This document shows positions 16,536 through 23,740 of a DNA stretch of 31,302 nucleotides, piece by piece (the first letter of the stretch is position 1; the number at the start of each line of letters is the position of its first letter). Origin of the DNA: JAVBKE01 sp031554215 (GTDB taxonomy: Bacteria; Bacillota; Bacilli; JARBTR01). The DNA is taken from positions 1 to 31,302 of the forward strand of contig JAVBKF010000007.1 of NCBI GenBank assembly GCA_031554215.1, given 5' to 3'. A program made the translations under genes and the position numbers. The notes under the pieces were generated by a model, which did no database searches, was not told where the DNA came from, and was given only the letters and a program-made list of their open reading frames with translations.

Positions 16536-17045
16536 TTAAAGTGCAGTAGATAAGGTTTCCTTTGGCCCTTCTATTGCCCAAAGTCCAACATCATCCTTCT
16601 TGGCATCACGCTCAGCCCACTTAAGCTTCCACAAATGTTTGATATTTGGTGGATAAATATAGGCAACCTCAGCAACACCTGCTTCAAGCAATGACTCTTG
16701 CACCATCTTCCCATCAACATATACATAAGCTAAAAGTCGATCATATTTATCTCGTCGATCACCAAAATCGTATTCAATTTCCACCTCTCCCTCACTCAGT
16801 AGTTGTGCATTCAGTTCCTTCGCTTCCTGTGCCAATCGTTCATCACCTGACAATTCAGGTGTATCGACTAACAAGTACCTGATTTTCTCCTCTTTCCCAT
16901 CAATCTCAACCCGGATTGTATCCCCGTCAATCACCTCAATCACTTCAACAGGAACTCGGTTCGGCTCCCGGCTATTCTGCCAAAAATGAAACACAGTAAC
17001 ACAAATCACGACTATTGCACTAACTGATAAAAAATCTCTTAACAA
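16536..17045 (-). CDS. Membrane-anchored thermonuclease (staphylococcal nuclease family)
   Basis: A 169-residue Ca2+-dependent nuclease homologue that would cut DNA and RNA outside the membrane. It has an N-terminal hydrophobic segment (about 7-22, SVSAIVVICVTVFHFW), then the SNase domain (33-160). Residues matching those of S. aureus nuclease are kept: Asp42 in VIDGDT, Arg56, Asp61 and Glu64 in IRYLLVDTPE, and Arg103 in DKYDR. KMVQESLLEAGVAEVAYIYPPN and GLW complete the family pattern. The start is taken as TTG 17045, with only a weak upstream GGGTTGA, so the start is less certain than the product. The hydrophobic segment could be a signal peptide or an anchor; no clear A-x-A cleavage site is seen. 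Confidence 0.9.
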   Translation of the reverse strand: MLRDFLSVSAIVVICVTVFHFWQNSREPNRVPVEVIEVIDGDTIRVEIDGKEEKIRYLLVDTPELSGDERLAQEAKELNAQLLSEGEVEIEYDFGDRRDKYDRLLAYVYVDGKMVQESLLEAGVAEVAYIYPPNIKHLWKLKWAERDAKKDDVGLWAIEGPKETLSTAL

Positions 17046-17224
17046 ACTATTTCAACCCATTTCTATTCAGATGGTCATATAAGATACTGGCCTCATTTAT
17101 GTCTATAAGGTATTTTAACATACTAGTAGTGAATATTTTTACCTAGCCGTATTTTATGCAGAAAAAGTCTGACTCTCTGCGCTGAGAGCAACTACTCGTT
17201 TATACAGACATCTATCAATTCAAA

Positions 17225-17274
17225 TAAAAAAAACCGCACCAAGGATTGAACATCAATCACATTGGTGCAGGTTT
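17225..17274 (-). terminator. Terminator of the ChW glucosaminidase gene
   Basis: On the minus strand AAACCTGCACCAA pairs with TTGGTGCGGTTT (one bulged base), followed by TTTTTATTTG. It lies immediately after the stop. Confidence 0.85.
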
Positions 17275-17282
17275 CTCGTCGT

Positions 17283-19703
17283 TTAGCGATACACCGTGAC
17301 ATATCCTGAAGGAATCACGTTTGGATCGGTTTGACGACTGTATTTAAAATCTGGACTACGCAGTAAGTTGGTGATTGTAAAGTATTGACTGTACTCACTT
17401 AAACCAACATTATAGTAATAGATTTTGTTATTATACTTGATTTCAAACCAGTGGTCATTATATTTCTTCAGTACTTGGAAACTAGCACCCGCTGGTAGCG
17501 TAGCAACAGTTTCTGTACCTTGGTAACTACTTTTCAATGCAATATTGGATTTTGCTACACCAGTAATTCCCATGTTGCCGAAATCATCATATAGATACGG
17601 CAACCCTGCGCCAAATCGCTGATAATTCATGATGTCAACACCCGTGTATTCCTCAGGTGAGAATGGATGAATCTTCTGCATATGATCAGCGATTTTTTTG
17701 CCCCATAGTTTATCGGAAGCATAGTAATAATTTAATCCACCATTCGCATCTCCAAGGTAGTACCCTTTATGTTTCCAACTATTTGGGTTCAAATAGCCGT
17801 CTCTTAAGAAGTCTGCCTGATATTGAAGCGCTCCCTCAACATTTAGGAATGTGTAAGCTGAATCATATTTAGCAGATTCATAGGCAGCTACTGAAAATAG
17901 GTTGTGTTTTCTAAGTGCCAGTGAATTTGTGCCATAACCACTTTCATGAATTGCCATTGCGGCAAAAACAAGTTGATTAATCCCAGCTCTGGTCGCTGTA
18001 TCAATCAGCAATTGACCTTGTCCAACTAGTACACTTTGTTTTCCAGTCTTTGCAATGTAAGCATCAATATATTTGTTAATCTCTGCCGCCGTCACCTCTG
18101 ATGGATAACGAATATCCATATATTGATAGTTTGTCGCAACTGGTTTCCCAATCCGGAATTTCTGATCCACTTGGAATCGTTTCCCTTTTGTCGATGTTGA
18201 AACAACTGAGACGGTGTGTGTTCCGGCTGATAAACCGGTTGTATCAAGCGTATATGAAAATCCTGAACCAGTGTTGTTGTACATTGGGTAAGCGTAATAT
18301 ACATCCGGACGATGAAATCCATATTCTGCTAAACCTTTCGGAACACCATCAACAAGCACTTCGACTTTCGTCAGTGGGTCTGGGCTCAGAATCCAGCCCT
18401 TTACCTCTTTTTTCCCACTAATCACTTCATTAGATGTTGGCGTGTCAATACAACCAATTGTATCGAGCGCTTTCACCGTGATTTCTTGACGCATTTCCTT
18501 AACATCACCATTTTTCAGATAGACTTGCACTTGGACAATATGGTTCCCGGCCGATAGTTTTGAAACATCCAATGGATATTCAAACCCTACTTTTGAATTG
18601 TGGTAACTCGGGTAGCTCGATCCAACATCTGGACGAGATAGGCCATATTTCGCTTGTCCCTGCACCTGACCATCGACCAACACGTCAATTTTCGTAACAC
18701 CCTCAGGGGCGAGTACCCAGCCCTTGACTAGGTTTTTGCTTGTCTCAAATTTTCCGTTTGACTTTGGTGACTCTAGGTTCATTTGCGGGTCAAGCTCGAC
18801 TAGTCTAACTTCAAGTGCCTCAAGTCTAAGGCCTTCTCCTACCGTTCCAGCCACCTGGCCACCAGACACCCAAGGTAACCACCCCTTATTTTGGACATGT
18901 CCACGATATTCAACCGTATAGCCCGGCACATTATCGAGTTTAATCTTAATAGCCTCGAGTCTTAAACCTTTGCCCGATGTACCTGAGACCTCGCCGTTTT
19001 TCTTCCAATTCTGTTCCCATCCGGTATTCTGAATATGCGTTTGATAGGATAATGTTGCGTTTGATGGTAAATGATCCACATCAAGCTTTATCGCTTCGAG
19101 GCGCAAACCTTTTCCAACGCGCCCACTCGTTTCTCCATCATTTTTCGAGAAAGACGATTCCCAGCCAACATTTTGTATATGACTGCTATACTTGACTGTC
19201 GGTGATTCTGGCTGAACAACTCTTACCTGGAAAGCCTCAATCCGCTTTCCTTTGCCAGTCGTTCCAGCCACTTGGCCATCTTTGACCCAGGGCTGCCAAC
19301 CAACCCCATCAACATAAGCGCGATATTGAACAGAATATCCCGGCGCATTCTCCAGTTTGATCTTGAATGCTTCCATTCTTAGACCAGCGTTTTCAGTGCC
19401 CGATACCTGTCCGTTCTTTGCCCAAGTGGACCAACCTTTATTTTGTATATGAGATTGATAGCTAATGCTTGCGCCTGGAATACTCTCCACTTGCAACTTA
19501 ATCGCTTCTAGTTGCTTATTTTGCCCAATCACACCAGATGTTTCTTCGTCGGATTTTGAGAAATCCTTTTCCCAGCCATAATCACTGACATGGGACGAAT
19601 AATTTACAGCAGGCTCTCCTTGATAAGCAAAAACCTCCTGCCCATTTGGACATAGTGCCAGAGCGACTAGAATCATCGCTACAATAGATAGAAGCTTTTT
19701 AAT
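17283..19703 (-). CDS. Secreted peptidoglycan N-acetylglucosaminidase with six ChW repeats; ATT start
   Basis: A cell-wall hydrolase. After the signal peptide come six ChW repeats (about residues 35-335; each has Y-x-x-H-x-x-x-x-GW, then G-x-x-SG/AG-T and GLRLEA). Two Ig-like repeats follow (about 340-530; KGWVLAPEGVTKIDVLVDG and KGWILSPDPLTKVEVLVDG). A glucosaminidase domain is next (about 570-710; AAMAIHESGYGTNSLALRKHNLFSV with the catalytic Glu), then an SH3-like tail. The first ATG in frame is 19676, but it falls in the middle of a signal peptide. Reading nine codons further back gives ATT-KKLLSIVAMILVALALC...VFA, directly behind AGAGGGGGAAGAAGAG. No ATG, GTG or TTG exists between this ATT and the upstream in-frame TAA. 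I therefore place the start at ATT 19703 (806 residues). A palindrome overlaps its promoter. Confidence 0.88.
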   Translation of the reverse strand: MKKLLSIVAMILVALALCPNGQEVFAYQGEPAVNYSSHVSDYGWEKDFSKSDEETSGVIGQNKQLEAIKLQVESIPGASISYQSHIQNKGWSTWAKNGQVSGTENAGLRMEAFKIKLENAPGYSVQYRAYVDGVGWQPWVKDGQVAGTTGKGKRIEAFQVRVVQPESPTVKYSSHIQNVGWESSFSKNDGETSGRVGKGLRLEAIKLDVDHLPSNATLSYQTHIQNTGWEQNWKKNGEVSGTSGKGLRLEAIKIKLDNVPGYTVEYRGHVQNKGWLPWVSGGQVAGTVGEGLRLEALEVRLVELDPQMNLESPKSNGKFETSKNLVKGWVLAPEGVTKIDVLVDGQVQGQAKYGLSRPDVGSSYPSYHNSKVGFEYPLDVSKLSAGNHIVQVQVYLKNGDVKEMRQEITVKALDTIGCIDTPTSNEVISGKKEVKGWILSPDPLTKVEVLVDGVPKGLAEYGFHRPDVYYAYPMYNNTGSGFSYTLDTTGLSAGTHTVSVVSTSTKGKRFQVDQKFRIGKPVATNYQYMDIRYPSEVTAAEINKYIDAYIAKTGKQSVLVGQGQLLIDTATRAGINQLVFAAMAIHESGYGTNSLALRKHNLFSVAAYESAKYDSAYTFLNVEGALQYQADFLRDGYLNPNSWKHKGYYLGDANGGLNYYYASDKLWGKKIADHMQKIHPFSPEEYTGVDIMNYQRFGAGLPYLYDDFGNMGITGVAKSNIALKSSYQGTETVATLPAGASFQVLKKYNDHWFEIKYNNKIYYYNVGLSEYSQYFTITNLLRSPDFKYSRQTDPNVIPSGYVTVYR

Positions 19704-19735
19704 CTCTTCTTCCCCCTCTCTTTCAAATAGTCTGA

Positions 19736-19765
19736 TAGTTTACAACATGATCATGTTGTAAACTA
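19736..19765. promoter_or_regulatory. 30-bp perfect palindrome, probable operator of the ChW glucosaminidase gene
   Basis: TAGTTTACAACATGA followed directly by its exact reverse complement. It lies 33-62 bases upstream of the ATT start and just downstream of the -10 box at 19775-19780, i.e. over the first transcribed bases. It could bind a dimeric repressor or fold as a 5' RNA hairpin. Confidence 0.75.
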
Positions 19766-19774
19766 CTAATAGTC

Positions 19775-19780
19775 ATTATA
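19775..19780 (-). promoter_or_regulatory. -10 box of the ChW glucosaminidase gene
   Basis: Minus-strand TATAAT (in GCTATAATGACTATTAG). The -35 is poor (TTTATT at 17 bases), which is compatible with a controlled promoter. Confidence 0.55.
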
Positions 19781-19894
19781 GCGATAACATTCGGTAAAAT
19801 AAACAGTTTTATATCTGGCGAGGTGGGATTAAAGTAGTTTGTGAGCTGAGAAAGAGGCTGGAAGAAAATCTTTTCACCTAAAAGAAGTTCATAA

Positions 19895-19939
19895 GAAAAT
19901 CGCACTGTTTGCTTCAAATAAGTCTACAGTACGATTTTC
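19895..19939. terminator. Candidate terminator downstream of the repeat-domain membrane protein
   Basis: GAAAATCGCACTGT pairs with ACAGTACGATTTTC at 13 of 14 positions around an 18-base loop. Ts within the arm (GATTTTC) take the place of a clean T-run. It lies about 90 bases beyond the stop of the gene at 20029 (-). Confidence 0.5.
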
Positions 19940-20028
19940 TGTGTATTTCCTGATGAGAATTTTAAAATTTTGTAGTAAACAAACTAGTTTCCCCCAGCTT
20001 CAATGTTGGGAGATGAATATCATCTACA

Positions 20029-20850
20029 TTATTGCTTGGTTATCTTAACGCCTTGCAGTCTTATGGCAAAATCGCCTTCCTCAATTTCTAAGTAACCAGG
20101 CCCTTGAAAAATTTCATTTGCAATAATATCATCAAATCCCATTGACACGCTACGACTTCGTTCAGCATAGCCAATGTTTGTTGTTTCGTCAGTTACCTCC
20201 ACTTTGTATGTACCAGGTGCAACATCATAACCAACTAGATGAATGCCATCAGTTAATTCTGTTTTTGGTTCAACCGGTAGAGTGGCTAAATCTACTGGCT
20301 TCATTTCGACGCCACTTAGTTTTACAGCAACATCTGTAGGAAGTATTTCAATATACCCATCGCCCGTCAGAACAATATTGGCTAGAATGCTGTCAAAAGA
20401 CATATTCACATCACTTGATCTTTCCACATAGCCCATTGAGCTTTTCAATTTAACTTTGTATAGTCCTGGCTCAATATCTTGGCCTACTAAATAGGTTCCA
20501 GTTGTGAAAGTGTTGGCCTTTTCTTCAGCGATTCTTTTTTCTTCAGCAGCTTTTTGTTCATCGGCAATCCGTTTGGCCTCAGCTTTTTCCGCTGCTTTTT
20601 CTTCTTTAGCTTTCTTTGCTGCTGTTGTATCCTTATCCTCTGTTGTATTTTCTTTTGGTGCCAGCGTTTGTTCTGCTGACTTAGTATCTTGATTGACACT
20701 AAGCACCAAGATTAACGCAACTGCTATCGTGATGCCAATCTTAAGGTTTTTGCTCCAATCGGAATATTTCCATAATAAAAATAATCCAACTGGAAAAATA
20801 AAAATAATCATGAAGACAATCACGGGTGGTTTTTCATACCATTTTTTCAT
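20029..20850 (-). CDS. Membrane protein with coiled coil and two copies of an unassigned beta domain
   Basis: A 273-residue protein. Two hydrophobic segments sit at the start: about 8-26 (PPVIVFMIIFIFPVGLFLLW) and 35-52. A long Lys/Glu/Ala-rich charged helix follows (about 58-110, AKKAKEEKAAEKAEAKRIAD and onward). The C-terminus holds two related repeats of about 68 residues. Each begins LVG-x-D-(I/V)-x-PG-x-YKV, continues G-Y-(V/A)-ERS-x-x-V-x-M-x-FD-x-I-(L/I)-AN, then G-x-GY-(I/L)-EI and a final V/I-x-L-x-GV. The repeats probably lie outside the membrane. The ribosome binding site AAAGAGGAAG is clear. The N-terminal layout (PP-x-V...PVGLFLLWKYSDWSK) is common in Firmicutes membrane proteins with an extracellular sensor part. 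I know no function for the repeat. Confidence 0.78.
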   Translation of the reverse strand: MKKWYEKPPVIVFMIIFIFPVGLFLLWKYSDWSKNLKIGITIAVALILVLSVNQDTKSAEQTLAPKENTTEDKDTTAAKKAKEEKAAEKAEAKRIADEQKAAEEKRIAEEKANTFTTGTYLVGQDIEPGLYKVKLKSSMGYVERSSDVNMSFDSILANIVLTGDGYIEILPTDVAVKLSGVEMKPVDLATLPVEPKTELTDGIHLVGYDVAPGTYKVEVTDETTNIGYAERSRSVSMGFDDIIANEIFQGPGYLEIEEGDFAIRLQGVKITKQ

Positions 20851-21391
20851 TACTTACACTTCCTCTTTTTTGGTTTTACTTTCCATTTTAACTAAATAGC
20901 ACAACAATGTCGACAGATATTTAATTATGTCTTATTATCGCGTAATTACTATTTAGTATAGGTTCAAGAAATAGCGACGATAGTCGTTAGCAACCCGCTG
21001 TATTTAAAGTGTACGCTTTTTTAATTTTGAGAGATTACAATACAGATTAAAGCCTCTTCACTAAATAATATTTGTTTAAAGAATATTGTTTAGCGAAGAG
21101 GTAAATATTTTACTCTATTGAAACGGCCATTTAGCTACACAGTTTAATAGACAATCATCCAAAACAGAATAGTGCGTTTCGTTCCCTAAGCCACTTACAA
21201 GGAATTGACAGCAATTGGCCAATCCCAAATATCTGTTTTACAAACGCTATTTTGACCATAAAAAGACTGTTTGTAAATCATAGCTGGATAGTATATCATT
21301 TAGTGATACTTACGTGAAACCAAGTATGCTATTAAAATACTAGGAATCTAGTGGGTGAATAACCTGTTGCTACTTTTAGGAGGATGGTCAT
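20851..21391. other. Divergent upstream region with two inverted repeats
   Basis: This 540-base region separates two divergent genes and contains no plausible gene. It holds a 20-bp imperfect hairpin at 21053-21101 and a consensus -35 (TTGACA, 21205-21210) without a good -10 at normal spacing. It also holds the inverted repeat TTTACAAAC / GTTTGTAAA (21237-21245 and 21269-21277) and the ribosome binding site TAGGAGG of the next gene at 21378-21384. Confidence 0.5.
21053..21101. repeat. 20-bp imperfect hairpin
   Basis: CCTCTTCACTAAATAATATT (21053-21072) against AATATTGTTTAGCGAAGAGG (21082-21101) matches at 18 of 20 positions, with a 9-base loop. Neither side has a clear T-run. It could be a weak terminator or regulatory structure. 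Confidence 0.6.
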
Positions 21392-22455
21392 TTGAAGTTC
21401 AATCCATTAGTTATCGGCGACCTGATTGCCCGAATTCCAATTATACAAGGTGGTATGGGTGTAGGCGTAAGCCTTTCAGGACTTGCTGGAAGTGTTGGAA
21501 AAGAAGGTGCTATTGGCATTATTTCAGCAGCACAAATCGGTTTTAATGAAGACGGATTCGAGAAAAACCCTTTAATGACAAATCTTAAGGCCTTAAAAAA
21601 GCATATACAAATCGCCAAGGAAAAAGCACAGCATGGCATTATCGGTGTCAATATCATGGTGGCAACAACAAATTTTGAGGAATACGTTAAATGTAGCATC
21701 GAAAGTGGTGCAGACCTGATTATTTCAGGTGCAGGGCTCCCGCTTAAATTACCGCAAATCATTGGCAATGCCAATATTAAATTTGCCCCTATTGTTTCAT
21801 CATTGCGTGCATGTAAATTATTGTTTAGCAGTTGGGAAAAGCGATACAATCGCGTTTCTGATTTTGTTGTTGTAGAAGGACCAAAAGCTGGCGGACATTT
21901 GGGATTCAAACCGGAAGAAGTACTTGACCCTTCAACAGACTTTGATCAAGAATTGATCAAGAATTGAAGAAAATTATTGACTATGTAAAAGAATATGAAA
22001 TGAATTTAAATAAAAAGATTCCAGTACTCTTTGCTGGCGGTGTCTATGATCAAAATGACATTTCTCACTATCTAGCCATGGGCTGTAGCGGCGTTCAAAT
22101 GGGAACACGCTTTGTCGCAACTGAAGAGTGTGATGCCCATCCTCATTTTAAACAAGCATATCTAGATGCGACCGAGGCGAACATCTGCATTGTCAAAAGT
22201 CCAGTCGGTATGCCCGGCAGAGCACTTGTGAATTCATTTACACAAACCGTTGCAGAACAAAAAGAAGATATCAAGAAATGTACCAATTGTTTGACGATCT
22301 GTAAACCAAAGGAGATTCCTTATTGCATCACTAATACACTGGTGAATGCAGTGAAGGGCGATACAGAAAATGCACTCGTCTTCTGCGGTTCTAATGCCCA
22401 TCGTGTTGATAAGATTACAACTGTCAAAGAACTACTAGATGAATTAGTCAATTAA
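21392..22455 (+). pseudogene. Nitronate monooxygenase (2-nitropropane dioxygenase family), frameshifted by an 11-bp duplication
   Basis: An FMN-dependent TIM-barrel enzyme that oxidises alkyl nitronates, related to FabK. The first part starts at TTG 21392 (ribosome binding site TAGGAGG) with IPIIQGGMGVGVSLSGLAGSVG, VNIMVATTNFEEYV and VEGPKAGGHLGF, where the His of GGH is the family's active-site residue. It stops at TGA 21965-21967. The second part continues from TTG 21964 with KKIIDYVKEYE, VLFAGGVYDQNDISHYLAMGCSGVQMGTRFVATEE and a Cys-rich CTNCLTICKPKEIPYC. At the break GATCAAGAATT occurs twice in tandem. Removing one copy restores one 350-codon frame (...DFDQELKKIIDY...), the normal family length. 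The stop and the second TTG overlap (TTGA), so reinitiation could still make a second fragment. Confidence 0.92.
21942..21967 (+). repeat. 11-bp tandem duplication that breaks the reading frame
   Basis: TTGATCAAGAA, TTGATCAAGAA, TTGA: two full copies plus four bases. The length is not a multiple of three, so it shifts the frame of the nitronate monooxygenase gene. Loss of one copy by slippage would repair it. Confidence 0.97.
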
Positions 22456-22473
22456 CCATGGCCTTGTTCAATC

Positions 22474-22524
22474 AAAAAAATCCTTCCCTAGCTGAATTAA
22501 TTATTGCTTGGGGAGGATTTTTTG
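22474..22524. terminator. Bidirectional terminator
   Basis: AAAAAATCCTTCCC (within 22474-22488) pairs with GGGGAGGATTTTTT (22510-22523), including one G-U pair. Long A and T runs flank it on both sides, so it serves the nitronate monooxygenase gene (+) and the RDD gene (-). Confidence 0.85.
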
Positions 22525-22549
22525 ATGGTACTAAATAAAACAATGACAA

Positions 22550-23047
22550 TTATTTTTTTATTACTAAGGCTTGAGCCACCATATCATGTAACCCTTGCTT
22601 TCTAGGTGTTACACCAACTACGATGAATAGGAGACCAGCAATCCCAAATAACATTGAAATTACTTTACCAAATATGCGTAAAAGTGATGTAAGCAGGTTA
22701 ATTCGTGTCCCATCAAGGTTGGTAACCTTGAGCTTCATAATCATTTTCCCTACCGATCCTTGCTTCCCAGAGGCATCCATCAAAATCCAGTAGAGAAGGA
22801 AAATCACTGTTTCCACAAATGCAACATTTTCCATTTTCGGATCAAATCCAAGTGCATCTACTTTTCCAATAGAAGACACCAGCAACAAGAACCAAGTCAT
22901 CATCATGATGTCGATTAAATAAGCAGCCACCCGCGGCCAAAATCCTGCCTGCACGACAAGCCCACCTGCCTCCGTTAAAGGGGTACCACATTTACAAATC
23001 ATTGAGCCTACCTTATTCTTTTTCCCGCACTTTTCACAAATATCCAT
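22550..23047 (-). CDS. RDD-family membrane protein with N-terminal zinc ribbon
   Basis: A 165-residue protein. Residues 1-22 form a one-sided zinc ribbon (CEKCGKKNKVGSMICKCG). The RDD domain follows (about 33-160): GFWPRVAAYLIDIMMMTWFLLLV opens it with the Arg and Asp that name the family. A second membrane segment is VAFVETVIFLLYWILMDASGKQGSVGKMIMKLKVTNLDG, and the last is at about 128-145, ending in the typical TPRKQGLHDMVAQALVI. RDD proteins are linked to ion transport or quality control in some bacteria, but the role here is unknown. The ribosome binding site AAGGAGATAAGG precedes ATG 23047. A ruined paralogue lies directly upstream (23120-23362). Confidence 0.9.
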   Translation of the reverse strand: MDICEKCGKKNKVGSMICKCGTPLTEAGGLVVQAGFWPRVAAYLIDIMMMTWFLLLVSSIGKVDALGFDPKMENVAFVETVIFLLYWILMDASGKQGSVGKMIMKLKVTNLDGTRINLLTSLLRIFGKVISMLFGIAGLLFIVVGVTPRKQGLHDMVAQALVIKK

Positions 23048-23119
23048 TATTCCCTTATCTCCTTACCTACCAATTGATAAATATTGTACATATACAAATG
23101 AATTAGCAGTATATTTTGT

Positions 23120-23362
23120 TTAATTTTTAATGATCAATGCTTCATAAATCATATCATGCGATGCTTGTTTTCTTTGCAAAAAGCAGAGAATAATCAATAA
23201 AAATCGACGCGTGAATGCTTTACAATTATAGCTCACTACAAGTAATCATACGGTCATGATCATTACACCACTAAAAAAAGCAAATAATCGTGACATACTC
23301 CCGCAACTACAAATCAATCTACCTTCTTTGTTGTAGCTCCCGCATTTCTTGCAAGTGACCAT
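23120..23362 (-). pseudogene. Decayed paralogue of the zinc-ribbon RDD protein
   Basis: ATG 23362 (upstream AAAAGGATAAACAAATA) reads MVTCKKCGSYNKEGRLICSCGS, a clear relative of the zinc ribbon of the neighbouring RDD protein (MDICEKCGKKNKVGSMICKCG). It runs into TGA at 23246-23248. In the same frame beyond that stop, the sequence reads FLLIILCFLQ, then RKQASHDMIYEALIIKN and TAA at 23120-23122. That is plainly the C-terminus of an RDD domain (neighbour: RKQGLHDMVAQALVIKK). About 85 codons of the middle are missing. A tandem duplication followed by internal deletion and a stop mutation explains it. The first 38 codons could still be translated as a lone zinc-ribbon peptide. Confidence 0.85.
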
Positions 23363-23740
23363 TATTTGTTTATCCTTTTCTTACAGACCAATTTAGGACT
23401 ATTTGACTAGTTACAATCAATTAACAATAATCTTTCTTCAGGTCGGCAAAATAGCAACATGATTATCTAAAAAATGATGTTTGGAAACTTTCATCAGTGG
23501 AACTAATTTTATCACAAGTAGACCGCAATGACTATGCTCGTTGATACAACGATTAGGTTTTCGCTAGCATTTACTATTCCCTAGACTGATAGGTTGGTGA
23601 AAATAACGAATACAAGCGACAGCGTCTAGTTGCCTCGCGCTGCCGCTTGATGATGCTTGCCGTAAATGGGGAAAAGCGCCTAATCATTACATGGCTTACA
23701 GGTTCATGATTTCTCTACTAAACCACTCTCAATATAACCG
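23363..23740. other. Intergenic region downstream of the GH3 gene
   Basis: No gene seen. A hairpin at 23613-23649 (CAAGCGACAGCG with CGCTGCCGCTTG, one mismatch) is the only clear structure. It lacks a T-run but may end the GH3 transcript. Confidence 0.45.
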
